Assembly: GCA_043747555.1 (NCBI GenBank)
Contig: JAYTOY010000034.1
Span: 1 to 8,191, forward strand
Source: JAYWDA01 sp043747555
GTDB taxonomy: Bacteria; Bdellovibrionota; Bdellovibrionia; Bdellovibrionales; Bdellovibrionaceae
Length of the DNA stretch: 8,191 nt
Direction of reading: 5' to 3'
Positions within the stretch are counted from its first letter, which is position 1, and each line of letters opens with the position of its first letter. This document shows, in pieces, positions 1 to 5,954 of this stretch. Below the pieces are notes generated by a model, which did no database searches, was not told the origin of the DNA, and saw only the letters and a list, made by a program, of their open reading frames with translations. The translations under genes were made by a program, and so were the position numbers.

Positions 1-9
1 TTGGACTGA

Positions 10-24
10 ACCGCCTACGGCGGT
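10..24. repeat. GC-rich hairpin with left copy of GCCTACGGCGG
   Basis: ACCGCC (10-15) and GGCGGT (19-24) form a perfect 6-bp stem with a TAC loop. Bases 13-23 are repeated exactly at 2501-2511. The repeat flanks both genes of the IS91-type element, so it may belong to the element's ends. No family consensus that I can recall confirms this. Confidence 0.4.
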
Positions 25-143
25 GGATGTCGAGCGCAAAGTCTAATTTAGCTTCATCAAACTTTAGTCATGCATTAACAAATTCAAATCAAACCGAAAG
101 TCCTGTTCATTTTTGAGATTTTAAATTCCAACCGATTTTCTTT

Positions 144-177
144 TTAACCGTCCGAGGCAATTTAGCTTCGCGGTTAA
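144..177 (+). promoter_or_regulatory. Leader hairpin upstream of the recombinase ribosome binding site
   Basis: TTAACCG (144-150) pairs with CGGTTAA (171-177). Inside it CGAGGC (153-158) pairs with GCTTCG (165-170) with one G-T pair. This gives about 13 pairs, a 2-nt bulge (151-152) and a 6-nt AATTTA loop. The stem ends one base before the ribosome binding site AGGAGA (179-184), so it could affect translation of the recombinase. No T-run follows, so it does not look like an intrinsic terminator on either strand. Confidence 0.4.
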
Positions 178-190
178 CAGGAGAAAATCC

Positions 191-1051
191 ATGGAAGAAT
201 TAATGAATCAGTACCACATGACAATGAAAGCGCGCAATTTTGCAGTATCGACAATTGAGAGTTACAGTTGTGAACTTTTAAGATTCCTTAAACACGTGAA
301 TAAAAAACCACATGAAGTTGATGCCGATGACGTAACCAAATACCAGGTTATGTTTTTAGAAAATGGATTTAGTGCGGGCTCAATTAATATGAAAATTGCG
401 GCTTTAAAAATGTTTTTTCTAAAGACGATGAAGAAAAATTGGCCACAAGATTTTTGTCCGTGGGTTAGAAAAAAACAGCGACTTCCGCTTTTATTAAGCT
501 TAGAAGAAGTGGCTGCAATTATAAATGCGACAGAGAATATCAAGCAGCGAACAATTTTTATGACAATCTATGCAACAGGAATGCGGTCTTGCGAAGTTCG
601 AGGCCTTAAAGTGAAGGACATCGATAGCGCCAGGAAGCAGATCAGGGTTCTGGGTAAAGGCAATAAACAACGCTTGGTGCCGATGTCAAATTTTTTACTT
701 TATACTTTGAGAAAATATTGGGTCGGCACGAAATCTGAAAATAAAACGGAGTGGCTTTTCCCAGGCGGTGGTCAAATGTGGACGCGTCCGTATGCAGGAA
801 CATCGCTTCGTAGAGCCTTTGTTCATGCAAAAGAAAAAGTGAATATTGTAAAGCCCGGCGGCGTGCATCTTCTTAGGCATTGCTATGCGACGCATTTATT
901 AGAGAGCGGTGTTGATTTAAGAATTATTCAAATTTTACTCGGTCATTCGGTGATTAATTCGACCGAAATTTACACGCATCTTCGAAGTAAATTTGCGCAG
1001 GAGATAAAAAACCCACTGGATGCCATTGCTGAATTACTGATTAAACGATAA
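191..1051 (+). CDS. Tyrosine recombinase (phage integrase family), IS91-associated
   Basis: This 286-residue site-specific recombinase has the full XerC/D-like layout. An N-terminal SAM-like core-binding domain spans residues 1-85, and the catalytic domain follows from about residue 100. All six expected catalytic positions are present: R132 in ATGMRSCEVRGL, K156 in the LGKGNKQR turn, H226 and R229 in HLLRH, H252 in LLGHS, and the nucleophile Y261 in EIYTHL. Such enzymes cut and rejoin DNA through a 3'-phosphotyrosine bond. The ATG at 191 is chosen because AGGAGA (179-184) lies 6 bases upstream; a second Met (codon 5) is possible. The stop is 7 bases before the next gene, so the two are probably co-transcribed. 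Its role in an IS91 element is unclear; resolving rolling-circle intermediates or circles is one possibility. It could also be a passenger gene. Confidence 0.93.
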   Translation: MEELMNQYHMTMKARNFAVSTIESYSCELLRFLKHVNKKPHEVDADDVTKYQVMFLENGFSAGSINMKIAALKMFFLKTMKKNWPQDFCPWVRKKQRLPLLLSLEEVAAIINATENIKQRTIFMTIYATGMRSCEVRGLKVKDIDSARKQIRVLGKGNKQRLVPMSNFLLYTLRKYWVGTKSENKTEWLFPGGGQMWTRPYAGTSLRRAFVHAKEKVNIVKPGGVHLLRHCYATHLLESGVDLRIIQILLGHSVINSTEIYTHLRSKFAQEIKNPLDAIAELLIKR

Positions 1052-1058
1052 CACTCCA

Positions 1059-2255
1059 GTGGAAAACAATTCAGAAAAAGCTCTGGTAGTAAGACCACAG
1101 CTTGAACTCTCCGATATTTTTCGGCAGTTTAAGCCGTGGCTAAAGCCTTTATCAAAAAACGAATCTAAAGTCGTAGCTGACGTGATGAACTGCAGGACTT
1201 CAGTCCTTGGCGGTCATCATCTTAAATGTGGTGATTGCGATTACGAGCAGTTTTCCTACAACTCGTGTCGTAACCGTCACTGCCCGAAGTGTCAGTTCTT
1301 AACTCAGAGTAAATGGGTTGAGGCGAGAAAAGCGGAGCTTTTACCGGTCGAGTATTTCCACATGGTTTTTACCGTTCCTCATGAATTAAATCAGATTATT
1401 TGGTCAAACAAAAAAATCTGTTTTGATATTTTATTTAAAGCGATGTCTGAGACGATTAAAGAAGTCGGAGAAACCAGACTCAAAGCAAAGCTTGGCTTTA
1501 CGGCGGTGCTACACACCTGGAGCCAAACTTTAAATCAACACGCGCATATCCATGCAATTGTTCCTGGCGGCGGTTTAAGCTTTGATGGCAAAAAATGGAT
1601 CAAGGCAAAGGCTGGATATTTTCTACCGATTAAAGTGTTATCGAAAGTTTTTCGCGGCAAATATTTATCGATGTTAGAAAAAGAGTTTTCAAAATTAAAA
1701 TTTGAATCAACAATCCCTGAATTATCAAAAGAAGCTGATTTTAAAAATGTTTTAAAACAAGCTTCATGCAAAGAGTGGGTGGTTTATGCAAAAGCTCCTT
1801 TTGCAGGACCCGAACGTGTTTTAGAATATCTTGGAAACTACACGCATAGGATCGCGATCAGTAATTATCGGATTGAAGCGATCGAAGATGGCTGTGTCGT
1901 CTTTCGCTATAAAGACCGCAGTGACGGAAACAAGTCCAAACTGATGAGGCTTCCTGCTGAAGAATTTATGCGCCGGTTTTTAAGTCATGTTCTGCCACAA
2001 AAATTTGTTCGCATCAGACATTTTGGATTTTTAGGTTCCAGATTAAAACAAAAAAATATTCAAACGGCTCGAACCTGCCTTGGATCCCCAAAGAATGTTG
2101 ATGTTGTCAAAGATGAAGATTACAAAACATTACTTCAGCGTTTGGTCGGTGTGGATGTCACTAAATGCCCGTGTTGTAAAACAGGAACTTTAATTGAATT
2201 GGCCGAGATTTTTCCGCATAAAAATTTAAGGCGAAGACGGCGGGATACGTCGTGA
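1059..2255 (+). CDS. IS91-family transposase (HUH/Y2 rolling-circle type)
   Basis: This 398-residue protein has the IS91 transposase architecture. An N-terminal zinc-binding domain has Cys pairs C57/C60 and C70, C75, C78 (GDCDYEQF...CRNRHCPKC). The HUH metal-binding motif is H163-I-H165 within NQHAHIHAIVPGGG. Two tyrosines lie three residues apart at Y257 and Y261 (LEYLGNYTHR), the Y2 signature of enzymes that nick and rejoin single strands during rolling-circle transposition. A cysteine cluster (C370, C372, C373) sits near the C-terminus, followed by a basic RRRRR tail. The start is a GTG at 1059, 7 bases after the recombinase stop, with no clear ribosome binding site, which suggests translational coupling. 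The length is near that of other family members and there is no internal stop, so it looks functional. Confidence 0.95.
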   Translation: MENNSEKALVVRPQLELSDIFRQFKPWLKPLSKNESKVVADVMNCRTSVLGGHHLKCGDCDYEQFSYNSCRNRHCPKCQFLTQSKWVEARKAELLPVEYFHMVFTVPHELNQIIWSNKKICFDILFKAMSETIKEVGETRLKAKLGFTAVLHTWSQTLNQHAHIHAIVPGGGLSFDGKKWIKAKAGYFLPIKVLSKVFRGKYLSMLEKEFSKLKFESTIPELSKEADFKNVLKQASCKEWVVYAKAPFAGPERVLEYLGNYTHRIAISNYRIEAIEDGCVVFRYKDRSDGNKSKLMRLPAEEFMRRFLSHVLPQKFVRIRHFGFLGSRLKQKNIQTARTCLGSPKNVDVVKDEDYKTLLQRLVGVDVTKCPCCKTGTLIELAEIFPHKNLRRRRRDTS

Positions 2256-2557
2256 AAAATAAAATTTTGACTGAAATTATTTTAAAATTAAAATCATCAG
2301 CGATGATCAAGGTCTTCTATCGCGAAAATGCGAGCTTAAGGATTCAACTGACTCAATTATCAAGGTATCAAGTTCATCTTTTTGGACTGATACCACGACA
2401 AAAGATCCCAAGATCAGACAAATATCCAAAGACCTTGGTTTATATGCAGACCATCTTCAGAGGAAATATCGATCAATCGCAAACGATTGAATCCCCATAT
2501 GCCTACGGCGGCTCACTCCAACCCGGACCTATCAACAATCGGCTTTTAAAAACGTAA
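2252..2557 (+). CDS. Doubtful small ORF overlapping the transposase stop
   Basis: This 101-codon frame starts with a GTG that overlaps the transposase stop (GTGA), an arrangement that permits translational coupling. The product is basic and polar with no domain I recognise, no signal peptide and no membrane segment. Its second half reads through the 2473-2490 hairpin and the repeat word at 2501-2511, which look like element-end DNA rather than coding sequence. It may simply be an open stretch within the IS91 right end. I would not assign a function. Confidence 0.2.
   Translation: MKNKILTEIILKLKSSAMIKVFYRENASLRIQLTQLSRYQVHLFGLIPRQKIPRSDKYPKTLVYMQTIFRGNIDQSQTIESPYAYGGSLQPGPINNRLLKT
2364..2394. 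repeat. Inverted repeat GGTATCA / TGATACC
   Basis: A 7-bp perfect inverted repeat (2364-2370 and 2388-2394) encloses 17 bases and lies about 110 bases after the transposase stop. The word TTGGACTGA inside it (2382-2390) also occurs at window bases 1-9. Its place in the noncoding 3' part suggests a link to the rolling-circle origin end, but it could be chance. Confidence 0.3.
2473..2490. repeat. Hairpin near the presumed IS91 origin end
   Basis: TCAATCG (2473-2479) and CGATTGA (2484-2490) form a perfect 7-bp stem with a CAAA loop, 10 bases before the right copy of GCCTACGGCGG. IS91-family elements carry hairpins next to the origin end, downstream of the transposase, where the enzyme nicks. 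Position and orientation fit, but the exact terminus cannot be fixed without related copies. Confidence 0.35.
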
Positions 2558-2756
2558 AACAACAAATTTTAACAGATTTTTGTGGTGATACTAAAATTAA
2601 GGACTTTATACGGCCGACAATTGATCAGTTCCTATATCTTTCTAGACAGTTTAAATTCAGCCATCTAACCTGTACTTTCAGAAACATCGCCTTACTCCAT
2701 CAGAAGTAATTGAAAACTTAATGAAGGAGTTTTTAGAAGGTTTGGGACATACATAG
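2491..2756 (+). pseudogene. Possible decayed ORF, two frames joined by a shift
   Basis: One plus-strand frame is open from 2491 to a TAA at 2707-2709 and includes DFCGDTKIKDFIRP and FLYLSRQFKFSH. A second frame is open from 2655 to a TAG at 2754-2756 and ends in KHRLTPSEVIENLMKEF, a sequence with a protein-like amphipathic look. Neither has a convincing start. A single frameshift between about 2660 and 2700 would join them into one C-terminal remnant of about 85 residues. I do not recognise the family. The 3' part overlaps the antisense tail of the DUF4423 remnant, and only one of the two can be genuine there. Confidence 0.25.
2501..2511 (+). repeat. Right copy of GCCTACGGCGG
   Basis: Exact 11-bp match, in direct orientation, to bases 13-23. 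This copy lacks the longer stem of the left one: only GCC-TAC-GGC can pair. Confidence 0.4.
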
Positions 2757-3177
2757 ATAATACCACCCCCGGTAGTGGGTTTCGCTTATCGTTCTGTGAA
2801 CGAATATGCCAGGCTAAGAATTTTTTTATAAAGAGTCGAATTTTTTCACGAAATAATTGTTGGTCCGTGTAGCTGCAAGACAAAGGGGCTGTAAACATTA
2901 AATCCGTATCTTGAAGGTGCGCGGCTCTCTGGGCGCACTGAATCCTCCAATTTGAATGATGTTTGGCCGCATTGGGTGAGTTTTTCCCAAGATATGTCCT
3001 GGAAACTCCCACATCATAGACTCCATTTTTTTCTACGATGAGGCCTTTAACTAGCAGGAAAGTTAATACTTTTTGTATATTTTCTTCTGGCAATGAAAAC
3101 ATGTGGACTAAATGCTTAATTGTTGGTTTGTCCCCCAACGTACATTTCATACGAATTGCTGAATAGATCCAGAAAAT
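2692..3177 (-). pseudogene. DUF4423/TIGR02147-family regulator-like remnant, N-terminus missing
   Basis: The minus-strand frame opens after a stop at 3178-3180 and ends at 2692. Homology-like sequence starts before the first ATG (3150): WIYSAIRMKC resembles the Trp-Tyr-x-x-AI segment that opens DUF4423. It is followed by a small winged-helix-like stretch ending in LLVKGLIVEKNG, then HHSNWRIQCA, and DLMFTAPLSCS leading into an amphipathic helix. TIGR02147 proteins are roughly 270 residues with an N-terminal DNA-binding-like part; that part is absent here, replaced by an unrelated membrane-protein frame. The last 20 or so residues (PSLSFQLLLME) do not look like the usual C-terminus, so the 3' end is probably also lost near 2757-2775. 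It is unlikely to be functional. Confidence 0.5.
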
Positions 3178-3604
3178 TTAAATCACTCACCGGTAACGAG
3201 TTAATTAAATACAGTACAACTAAGAGGAAAAAGAATCGAAGGGAGATATTTTTTTGAAACTGGCTAATAGCCCAGATTGAATAAAGAAATGCAGCAAATA
3301 AAAATGACAAATAAATTTTAAATGAAACCAAGAATCCTTCGAAGTTATCGTCTAGAATCCAAATAGTTTTTCTAATAGCTGCTACGATGAAATCTTCCAG
3401 AGGCGGATAGAAGAGATTTTGCACCAACCCCAAAAACGATGCGTCATTGAACTGATGAAATTGTCCATGCGCAATAGCTGCAGCACTGGCAATATGGCCG
3501 GCGCTGTCCATTCCATCTATGTTTAGGTTAAACCAAATAAAATAGAAGACATATAAAAAATTTAATAAGAAGGCTGCCCTAAAGACTGGCGCTAGGGAAT
3601 TCAT
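3116..3604 (-). pseudogene. N-terminal fragment of a multi-pass membrane protein (GT-C or PTPS-related type)
   Basis: This 162-codon frame begins at an ATG with GAGGGG upstream. Residues 8-27 form a first membrane helix. It is followed by an acidic loop with DGMDSAGH (D30, D33, H37), then a YPPLEDF motif at about 66-72, and further hydrophobic helices at about 92-112 and 122-141. An Asp-rich first loop followed by Tyr-Pro-Pro-Leu is typical of GT-C glycosyltransferases and 6-pyruvoyl-tetrahydropterin-synthase-related membrane proteins, which usually exceed 450 residues. Here real similarity probably stops around residue 140. The last 15-20 codons read the neighbouring DUF4423 remnant out of frame, as the two overlap between 3116 and 3177. 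So this is the front third of a gene fused to another gene's tail. Confidence 0.5.
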
Positions 3605-3715
3605 TTTATAGTCAGCCCCCTCGGTTTGAAGAACCCGAAAAGAGAGTTCAATATACTAATTCTTAAAATATTGAATATTGAAACAAGCCACGGTCGTGCA
3701 GTTTAAATAACAAAT
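3605..3715. other. Short intergenic stretch
   Basis: AT-rich spacer between two minus-strand genes. It contains a short tandem ATATTGA-ATATTGA near 3668 and, on the minus strand, GAGGGG about 12 bases before the ATG at 3604. I found no convincing promoter pair and no stem with a T-run. Confidence 0.4.
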
Positions 3716-4291
3716 TTAATTTTCACATACCGGATGGTCTATAAGCTTAAAATCTGCGATAATTGCAAATGGATCTTGATCAAAATTAATATACTGATTG
3801 CTTATGTATATATTGCTTTCTTTTAAATTTCTAAGGTAGGCCGATGATTCGCCAAGATAAATATAGGATTCTTCCGATGACATATCTCCTACCACAGTAA
3901 AGGATTTCCAATCGTGCGCTACTTCCCCAAAACGTGCAGCATTCCAATAAATTAATGCTGGAAAATAAGTCGCGACCCAGTTTTTATTTAAATAATTAAT
4001 ATTAAAATTAATACTACCCTCTAGTTCAATAATACAATCGCCAACAATATTTCGTGTGTCAAAAACCGGTACGATTGCACTTTTTGAACCGATTAAGGTT
4101 TCTTCTGCGCTACCTTGAGTTCGGAATATAACAGATGTAGTTTCATTACGTACTGGGATACAATAAGTACTGTCACTTCGTGTTGACAGCACCTTTTTTA
4201 TTCCATTTTGACTGATTTGGAATTTTTGTTTTGGATTAGCTTGGACCGAAAGAGCAGTCATTATGGCCATTAATACAATTATGAATTTCAC
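3716..4291 (-). CDS. Small exported protein of unknown function
   Basis: This 191-residue protein starts at a GTG preceded by AAGGAG five bases away. The first 18 residues (MKFIIVLMAIMTALSVQA) are a clear Sec signal peptide with a VQA cleavage site before NPKQ. The mature part is about 173 residues and contains three cysteines (in STYCIP, GDCIIE and HPVCEN at the extreme C-terminus) and much alternating polar/hydrophobic sequence, suggesting a beta-rich periplasmic or secreted protein. There is no lipobox and no later membrane segment. I do not recognise a family. It lies 87 bases downstream of the stop of the split peptidase gene, on the same strand, so the two may once have formed one transcription unit. 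Confidence 0.75.
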   Translation of the reverse strand: MKFIIVLMAIMTALSVQANPKQKFQISQNGIKKVLSTRSDSTYCIPVRNETTSVIFRTQGSAEETLIGSKSAIVPVFDTRNIVGDCIIELEGSINFNINYLNKNWVATYFPALIYWNAARFGEVAHDWKSFTVVGDMSSEESYIYLGESSAYLRNLKESNIYISNQYINFDQDPFAIIADFKLIDHPVCEN

Positions 4292-4378
4292 GAGATCTCC
4301 TTTTTAATATTTACACTAATCATTATCCTGTTTCGCCTAGATACCAAATCCTTTTTAATTTATGTAACGAAGTGCCAT

Positions 4379-4449
4379 TCAAAATTTTTTAAACAGGGCC
4401 GGCCGGGGATACTTTGGGTTAGGATCGAAAAGGCCTTTTATTTGTCTTC
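4379..4449 (-). pseudogene. 3' end of the retropepsin-like gene, cut off by the IS
   Basis: On the minus strand, directly beyond the IS110-type element, a frame runs from the flanking repeat (RC GAAGA, 4449-4445) to a TGA at 4379-4381 and encodes QIKGLFDPNPKY followed by a basic tail. This frame is in phase with the peptidase frame on the other side (5950-6267) if one copy of the 5-bp repeat is kept. The reconstructed protein therefore gains about 21 residues before its stop. Confidence 0.45.
4445..4449. repeat. Left flanking direct repeat TCTTC
   Basis: The 5-bp word TCTTC also occurs at 5950-5954, directly outside the other inverted repeat. Collapsing the element to a single copy restores the host reading frame. 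IS110-family elements do not make classical staggered duplications, so this may be a shared core between element end and target rather than a true duplication. Confidence 0.6.
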
Positions 4450-4450
4450 G

Positions 4451-4463
4451 TATAGACGGCCCT
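4451..4463. repeat. Inverted repeat at the 3' (right) end of the IS
   Basis: TATAGACGGCCCT, perfectly complementary to 5937-5949. A related copy, ATAGACGGCTCC, lies at 5836-5847 over the transposase start. Confidence 0.85.
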
Positions 4464-4721
4464 GGGGTCAAGTAAAAATTTATTCCTTGGATCTTTTTGA
4501 GAGTTTGGATCGGACCATGAACTAACATCCTCGTATTCGCGTGCTGGGTAACGCATTAAGATTTGTTCGTTTAAATGGGGTAACCACAACCTAGCCTCAG
4601 ACACTTTAATCTAAAGACATAACACGTGGGCTTCCCAAATTCTGTCTTATCCTCTCATCGGATCCTAAACTTTTCAGACCTCCAAAAATAAATTAAAAAT
4701 TAAATTCTAGTGTTCATTTCT
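4464..4721 (-). ncRNA. Candidate guide (seek/bridge) RNA region of the IS1111-like element
   Basis: In the IS1111 group the RNA that guides the recombinase to donor and target DNA is encoded 3' of the transposase gene, where this 258-base noncoding stretch lies. On the minus strand AAGACA (complement of 4643-4648) pairs with TGTCTT (complement of 4614-4619). Inside it is a TGGG-AAG-CCCA hairpin (4627-4637) with unpaired bases on both sides, a stem-internal loop-stem layout. The word CTAGCCTC (4591-4598) is an exact match to target DNA beside the insertion (5954-5961). RNA ends, promoter and guide assignment are inferred; I did not fold it computationally. Confidence 0.45.
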
Positions 4722-5837
4722 TTAAGCTACTTTATTTAATGATTCCCATACAAAGCCAACCATTTCACGAGCGCAAGCAACCTTTACTTTATTGGTATGT
4801 TTGCCTGCTAATAGTAGCCTGCTTCCTTTTTTCGTTAATCGACTCATACATCGATCAGCAATTTGAATCAGTTCAGGATCTATTTCTTTACGCCGCTGTT
4901 TAAGATCTTTTCCAATTGATTTTGCTCGGAATAATCTTTGATTGGATTCGATAAATGCAGTTCGTAGATACCTGTTGCCATGTTTTGTAATTCCAAAGCG
5001 ATGATGGTTTCCACCGGATGAGTACTCCCTAATATCCAGTCCCATCCATGAGACGAGCTGACGGGGATGCTTAAATCTTTTTATATTTCCGATTTCAGTG
5101 ATCATCACCAGCGCAAAGATATTTTTAATACCTTTATAGCAAACAAGTGCGCTTACTTGTTTTTTGTATTTTTCTGTTGCTGCTAGTTCATCAATGGCTT
5201 TGTCATATTCAGCTCGAGTATGATCGAGCCATTTCATTTGTTGAATAAGTAATTTTAGATTGGCTTTAAAGCTACCAGAAGACTCTTCACACTTGCGTTC
5301 TAACCAGCTGAGATGATTCCTTGTCCAATGCGACATGCTTCCAGTTTCAGATTTGTAATGCAGATTATTTCGTCGAAGTAATGACTGGATATGGGTTCGT
5401 ACTTCAGACAATTGATGTAAAATAAATTGTCGTGATCGCATCAAATCACGATCTTTTTCCATTTCAACATCGGGTGGGGTAACGATTGTTAATAATCCTG
5501 AGGCATAGAACTGAGCAAGTTTAGCAGCATCAAGACGATCTGTTTTAATTTGATTACCGTGAACTCTTGGAATGCTACTCGGTGCGATGACATCGCAGAC
5601 ATAGTCTTGAGCTGCTAAATCTCGTTGCAATGTAAAACCAATATAAGTGGCTTCGTAGCAAATCTTAAAATCAAAATCTTTGAATTTTGTCTTTAAATTT
5701 TGCAGCTGGTTTACTAAACCCTTGGTGTTAGGTCGGCATTTAAATTCAATCACTTCTCCGGTAGCTGCGATAAGCGCTGCTCCATGGAAATTTTGATCAT
5801 CGACATCAAGTCCTACATGTATTATTTTTTCGTTCAT
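4722..5837 (-). CDS. IS110-family DEDD transposase/recombinase
   Basis: This 371-residue protein is an RNA-guided recombinase-type transposase. The N-terminal RuvC-like DEDD domain shows D11 (HVGLDVD), E62 (CYEATY), and D100 and D103 (KTDRLDAAKLAQ). The C-terminal IS116/IS110/IS902 domain shows FALVMITEIG, then SWMGLDIREYSSGGNHHRFG and ITKHGNRYLR. The serine pair S273/S274 is where the catalytic serine of this domain is expected. A helical linker separates the two domains. I chose the ATG at 5837 over the upstream in-frame ATG at 5894 because GAGGAG lies 6-7 bases before it and family similarity begins at MNEKIIHVGLD. All key residues are present and there is no frameshift, so it looks functional. 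Its start region can be occluded by an RNA hairpin with the element's 5' repeat. Confidence 0.95.
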   Translation of the reverse strand: MNEKIIHVGLDVDDQNFHGAALIAATGEVIEFKCRPNTKGLVNQLQNLKTKFKDFDFKICYEATYIGFTLQRDLAAQDYVCDVIAPSSIPRVHGNQIKTDRLDAAKLAQFYASGLLTIVTPPDVEMEKDRDLMRSRQFILHQLSEVRTHIQSLLRRNNLHYKSETGSMSHWTRNHLSWLERKCEESSGSFKANLKLLIQQMKWLDHTRAEYDKAIDELAATEKYKKQVSALVCYKGIKNIFALVMITEIGNIKRFKHPRQLVSWMGLDIREYSSGGNHHRFGITKHGNRYLRTAFIESNQRLFRAKSIGKDLKQRRKEIDPELIQIADRCMSRLTKKGSRLLLAGKHTNKVKVACAREMVGFVWESLNKVA

Positions 5838-5948
5838 AGACGGCTCCTCGTTAGTGTTTTGGAAGTTCTTTTGAACTCCAAATTGAGGTGCCAATCAAAT
5901 GCTAATGCAACTTGTTGGCAGCCCTCGGTAAAATGGAGGGCCGTCTAT
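5835..5948 (-). promoter_or_regulatory. Possible translation-blocking hairpin over the transposase start
   Basis: In a minus-strand transcript that includes the element's 5' inverted repeat, AUAGACGG (complement of 5941-5948) can pair with CCGUCUAU (complement of 5836-5843). CUCC (complement of 5935-5938) can pair with GGAG (complement of 5844-5847), with two bulged bases. The helix of about 12 pairs covers the ribosome binding site and the first two bases of the AUG. Transcripts starting inside the element after the repeat would escape. IS10 and IS50 use comparable shielding against read-through transcription; here it is inferred from pairing only. Confidence 0.45.
5861..5879 (-). repeat. 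Small hairpin in the transposase leader
   Basis: On the minus strand GGAGTTC and GAACTTC form a 7-pair stem (one G-U) closed by an AAAA loop, 24 bases upstream of the start codon. It could be part of the leader fold or a recombinase binding site. No T-run follows, so it is not an intrinsic terminator. Confidence 0.4.
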
Positions 5949-5949
5949 A
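5937..5949. repeat. Inverted repeat at the 5' (left) end of the IS
   Basis: AGGGCCGTCTATA, the exact reverse complement of 4451-4463, placed about 100 bases upstream of the transposase start codon. Confidence 0.85.
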
Positions 5950-5954
5950 TCTTC
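5950..5954. repeat. Right flanking direct repeat TCTTC
   Basis: Second copy of the 5-bp word at 4445-4449. It also overlaps by one base the 8-base word CTAGCCTC (5954-5961) that recurs in the element's noncoding 3' region. Confidence 0.6.

Larger units (their letters stand above)
10..2511 (+). mobile_element. IS91-family element carrying a tyrosine recombinase and a Y2 transposase
   Basis: Two plus-strand genes 7 bases apart, a tyrosine recombinase and an IS91-type HUH transposase, form the core. IS91-family elements move by rolling-circle transposition, have no long terminal inverted repeats and do not duplicate their target, so ends are hard to fix by eye. The limits given are the outer edges of the 11-bp word GCCTACGGCGG (13-23 and 2501-2511), the left copy lying in a small hairpin. 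They are a guess: the true left end could lie before base 1. I recall IS91 relatives that carry an upstream integrase-like gene, so the pairing is probably a known arrangement. Both genes look intact and the element may be active. Confidence 0.5.
4450..5949 (-). mobile_element. IS110-family (IS1111-group-like) insertion sequence, about 1.5 kb
   Basis: The element has one DEDD transposase gene, perfect 13-bp inverted repeats TATAGACGGCCCT (4451-4463) and its complement (5937-5949), and a noncoding stretch of about 260 bases 3' of the gene. Subterminal inverted repeats and a long 3' noncoding end mark the IS1111 group, as opposed to IS110 proper, which lacks such repeats and has its noncoding RNA 5' of the gene. 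The length is usual for the group. Exact ends are uncertain by a few bases, since in this group the repeats sit slightly inside the termini. It has split a retropepsin-like gene. The structure looks complete and potentially active. Confidence 0.85.

Noticed and set aside
262..895. Three antisense ORFs opposite the tyrosine recombinase
   Set aside because: They are shadows of a well-conserved enzyme with all catalytic residues and no independent signals.
1535..1771. Antisense ORF opposite the IS91-type transposase
   Set aside because: It is a shadow of the HUH domain coding region with no ribosome binding site or domain.
4427..4440. Palindrome AAAAGGCCTTTT near the IS insertion
   Set aside because: It lies in the coding tail of the peptidase remnant and has no spacer or T-run; most likely coincidental.
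4419..4604. Minus-strand ORF of 61 codons
   Set aside because: It lies mostly inside the noncoding 3' end of the IS110-type element and crosses its inverted repeat into host sequence. It has no recognisable domain.
5838..5894. Extension of the IS110-type transposase to the upstream in-frame ATG at 5894
   Set aside because: The added 19 residues do not resemble the family and read through the leader hairpin, while a good ribosome binding site serves the ATG at 5837.
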